A stretch of 64,000 bases of DNA from JBBRHQ01 sp963781345. GTDB lineage: Bacteria > Actinomycetota > Thermoleophilia > Solirubrobacterales > 70-9. The stretch spans positions 434,001-498,000 of the forward strand of contig CAWAFQ010000014.1 of assembly GCA_963781345.1 (NCBI GenBank). The letters are read 5' to 3'. Positions 62,845 to 64,000 of the stretch are shown one piece after another. Position 1 is the first letter of the stretch. The number at the start of each line of letters is the position of its first letter. The notes below the pieces were generated by a model. The model was not told the origin of the DNA. It made no database searches and saw nothing but the letters and a program-made list of their open reading frames with translations. A program made the position numbers and the translations under genes.

Positions 62845-63768
62845 ATGCCCGAACTTCCCGAGGTCGAGACGATCCGCCGCCAGCTCGAGCCCGAGCTCGA
62901 CGGCAGGCGGATCGAGGGCCTCGAGATCCTCGACGAGCGCTGGTCGCGGCCGCGCGCGCCGGGTGAGCTGGCGGCGGCGGTCAGCGGTCGCCGGGTCACG
63001 GGGCTCGATCGCCGCGGCAAGTACCTGTTGATGCGCCTAGATCGCGGCGAGACGCTGACCATGCACCTGCGGATGACCGGCAACCTGCTGATCGTCGATC
63101 GCCTCGGGGGCCGCTTCGCCGCGGAGGAGCGGCTCTACCGGCCCTCGGAGGAGGAGCGGCACCTGCGGGCGCGGTTTCGGCTCGACGATGGCCGCGAGCT
63201 CTGGTTCACCGATCCGCGCCGCTTCGGGGAGGCGTTCCTCCTCGGCGACGAGGCGCTCGAGGAGCGCTTCCGCGGCCGGGTTGGGGTCGAGCCGCTCTCC
63301 GAGGACTTCACCCCGGAGGCCCTCGCCGCGATGGCCGCGGGGAGGACCGCACCGCTGAAGTCGTTTCTGCTGAACCAGGCCGGGGTGGCAGGGGTCGGCA
63401 ACATCTATGCCGATGAGGCCCTCTTCCGCGCCCGCCTGCACCCACTGTCACCGGCCGGGTCGATGCGCTCCCCCCACCACGAGGCGCTGCATGACGCCGT
63501 CGTCGAGACTCTCGAGGCGGGCATCGCCGGCGGCGGCGCCTCGATCGACGACTACCGCGATGCCCGCGGCGAGCGCGGTGCGATGCAGGAGGAATTCCTC
63601 GTCCATACCCGCGAGGGCAAGGGTTGCGTCGCCTGCGGCGAGTCGATCCGGCGCATCGTCGTCGGTGGGCGCTCGACGTATTTCTGCCCGAGCTGCCAGG
63701 TGAGGTTGAGGAAGAGAAGGCGCAGAGGGCGGGCGGCAGAAGGCGGAGAAGGAGGAGCCCGGCGGTGA
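62845..63768 (+). CDS. mutM: Formamidopyrimidine-DNA glycosylase (Fpg/MutM)
   Basis: 307 residues. N-terminal PELPEVETIRRQLEPEL (catalytic Pro1, Glu2), GLDRRGKYLLMRL with catalytic Lys region, AGVGNIYADEALFRARLHP, and C-terminal zinc finger CVACGESIRRIVVGGRSTYFCPSC (Cys4). Removes oxidised purines. A possible -10 GAGAAT lies 6 nt before ATG 62845. Its stop overlaps the next GTG (GTGA). Confidence 0.93.
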   Translation: MPELPEVETIRRQLEPELDGRRIEGLEILDERWSRPRAPGELAAAVSGRRVTGLDRRGKYLLMRLDRGETLTMHLRMTGNLLIVDRLGGRFAAEERLYRPSEEERHLRARFRLDDGRELWFTDPRRFGEAFLLGDEALEERFRGRVGVEPLSEDFTPEALAAMAAGRTAPLKSFLLNQAGVAGVGNIYADEALFRARLHPLSPAGSMRSPHHEALHDAVVETLEAGIAGGGASIDDYRDARGERGAMQEEFLVHTREGKGCVACGESIRRIVVGGRSTYFCPSCQVRLRKRRRRGRAAEGGEGGARR

Positions 63769-64000
63769 CGGCGGGGCGGGTACTGCCGGAGGGGTTTGCG
63801 GTCGGACACTGGACCGACTCGGAGGCGGCGACGGGTTGCACGGTGGTGATCCCGCCGCCCGGCTCACGGTGCGGGGTGGACATCCGCGGCGGAGGCCCGG
63901 GGACGCGCGAGACCGACGTCGTCGGGATGCTCGCGGGGCCGCATGAGGCGAGCGCGGTGCTGCTCTCCGGGGGCAGCGCCTACGGTCTCGCCGCGGCCGA
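63765..64000 (+). CDS. P1 family peptidase / L-aminopeptidase (partial)
   Basis: GTG 63765 overlaps the mutM stop and the frame runs to the right edge (about 78 residues, incomplete). AVGHWTDSEAATGCTVVIPPPGS and the later GTRETDVVG and AVLLSGGSAYGLAAA match the N-terminal part of the DmpA/S58-type self-processing peptidases. The autocatalytic Gly-Ser site would lie outside the window. Confidence 0.78.
   Translation, partial: MTAGRVLPEGFAVGHWTDSEAATGCTVVIPPPGSRCGVDIRGGGPGTRETDVVGMLAGPHEASAVLLSGGSAYGLAAA

Overview
The window is a dense, high-GC chromosomal segment of an actinobacterium. The block tlyA-nadK-recN-steA-steB(mctB)-pyrG-nudix-xerD (49.1-62.7 kb) keeps the gene order I recall for Mycobacterium tuberculosis Rv1694-Rv1701. 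GTG and TTG starts are common, and many genes carry a TAnnnT box 6-9 nt before the start codon, the leaderless arrangement familiar from Actinobacteria. The overall gene style suggests a deep-branching class such as Thermoleophilia (Solirubrobacterales-like); that placement is inference.

Layout. 0-10.2 kb: a carboxylate-amine (GCS2) ligase, a DUF4344 metallopeptidase lipoprotein, a DUF1844 protein, a membrane pyrophosphatase, an FMN-dependent alpha-hydroxy-acid dehydrogenase and two APC permeases fused to universal-stress-protein-like domains. Nearly every gene here is broken by single-base frameshifts, while the next 19 kb has none, so this stretch looks like poor-quality sequence. 10.2-25 kb: two RCK/TrkA proteins, tRNA-Gln, an HNH nuclease, a heterodimeric ABC exporter, a cNMP-binding protein, a squalene/phytoene synthase-like enzyme, tRNA-Met beside a perfect 89-bp tandem duplication, an M29 peptidase, glutamate formimidoyltransferase, an MBL hydrolase and hisS. 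25-33 kb: a secreted beta-helix protein, aspS, a candidate 6S RNA, an IscU-like/MnmA fusion and alaS. 33-40.5 kb: ruvX, mltG and the shikimate genes aroE, aroC, aroKB (fused), aroQ, then pepQ. 40.5-44.2 kb: an islet of secreted proteins, an M42 peptidase and a DUF559 nuclease preceded by four short direct repeats. 44.2-48.3 kb: efp, nusB, a small XseB-like gene, a prenyl diphosphate synthase and dxs. 48.3-64 kb: a structured intergenic region, the tlyA-xerD block with inserted MFS, MraY/WecA-like, M20 and DUF3866 genes, then mutM and the start of a P1-family peptidase.

How the genes fit together. aroE/C/KB/Q supply five shikimate-pathway activities. dxs and the prenyl synthase feed isoprenoid synthesis, which the squalene/phytoene synthase-like enzyme could use. 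hisS, aspS, mnmA, alaS, efp and tlyA form a translation theme. SteA, SteB and the MraY/WecA-like protein suggest an envelope/division module.

The signals I rate highest are a dispersed repeat (core GCCGAGACTTCAATC, three loci) clustered in front of the DUF559 nuclease, the IscU-like/MnmA fusion lacking the third scaffold cysteine, an HNH nuclease with a duplicated DNA-binding module, and the window-wide leaderless start architecture.
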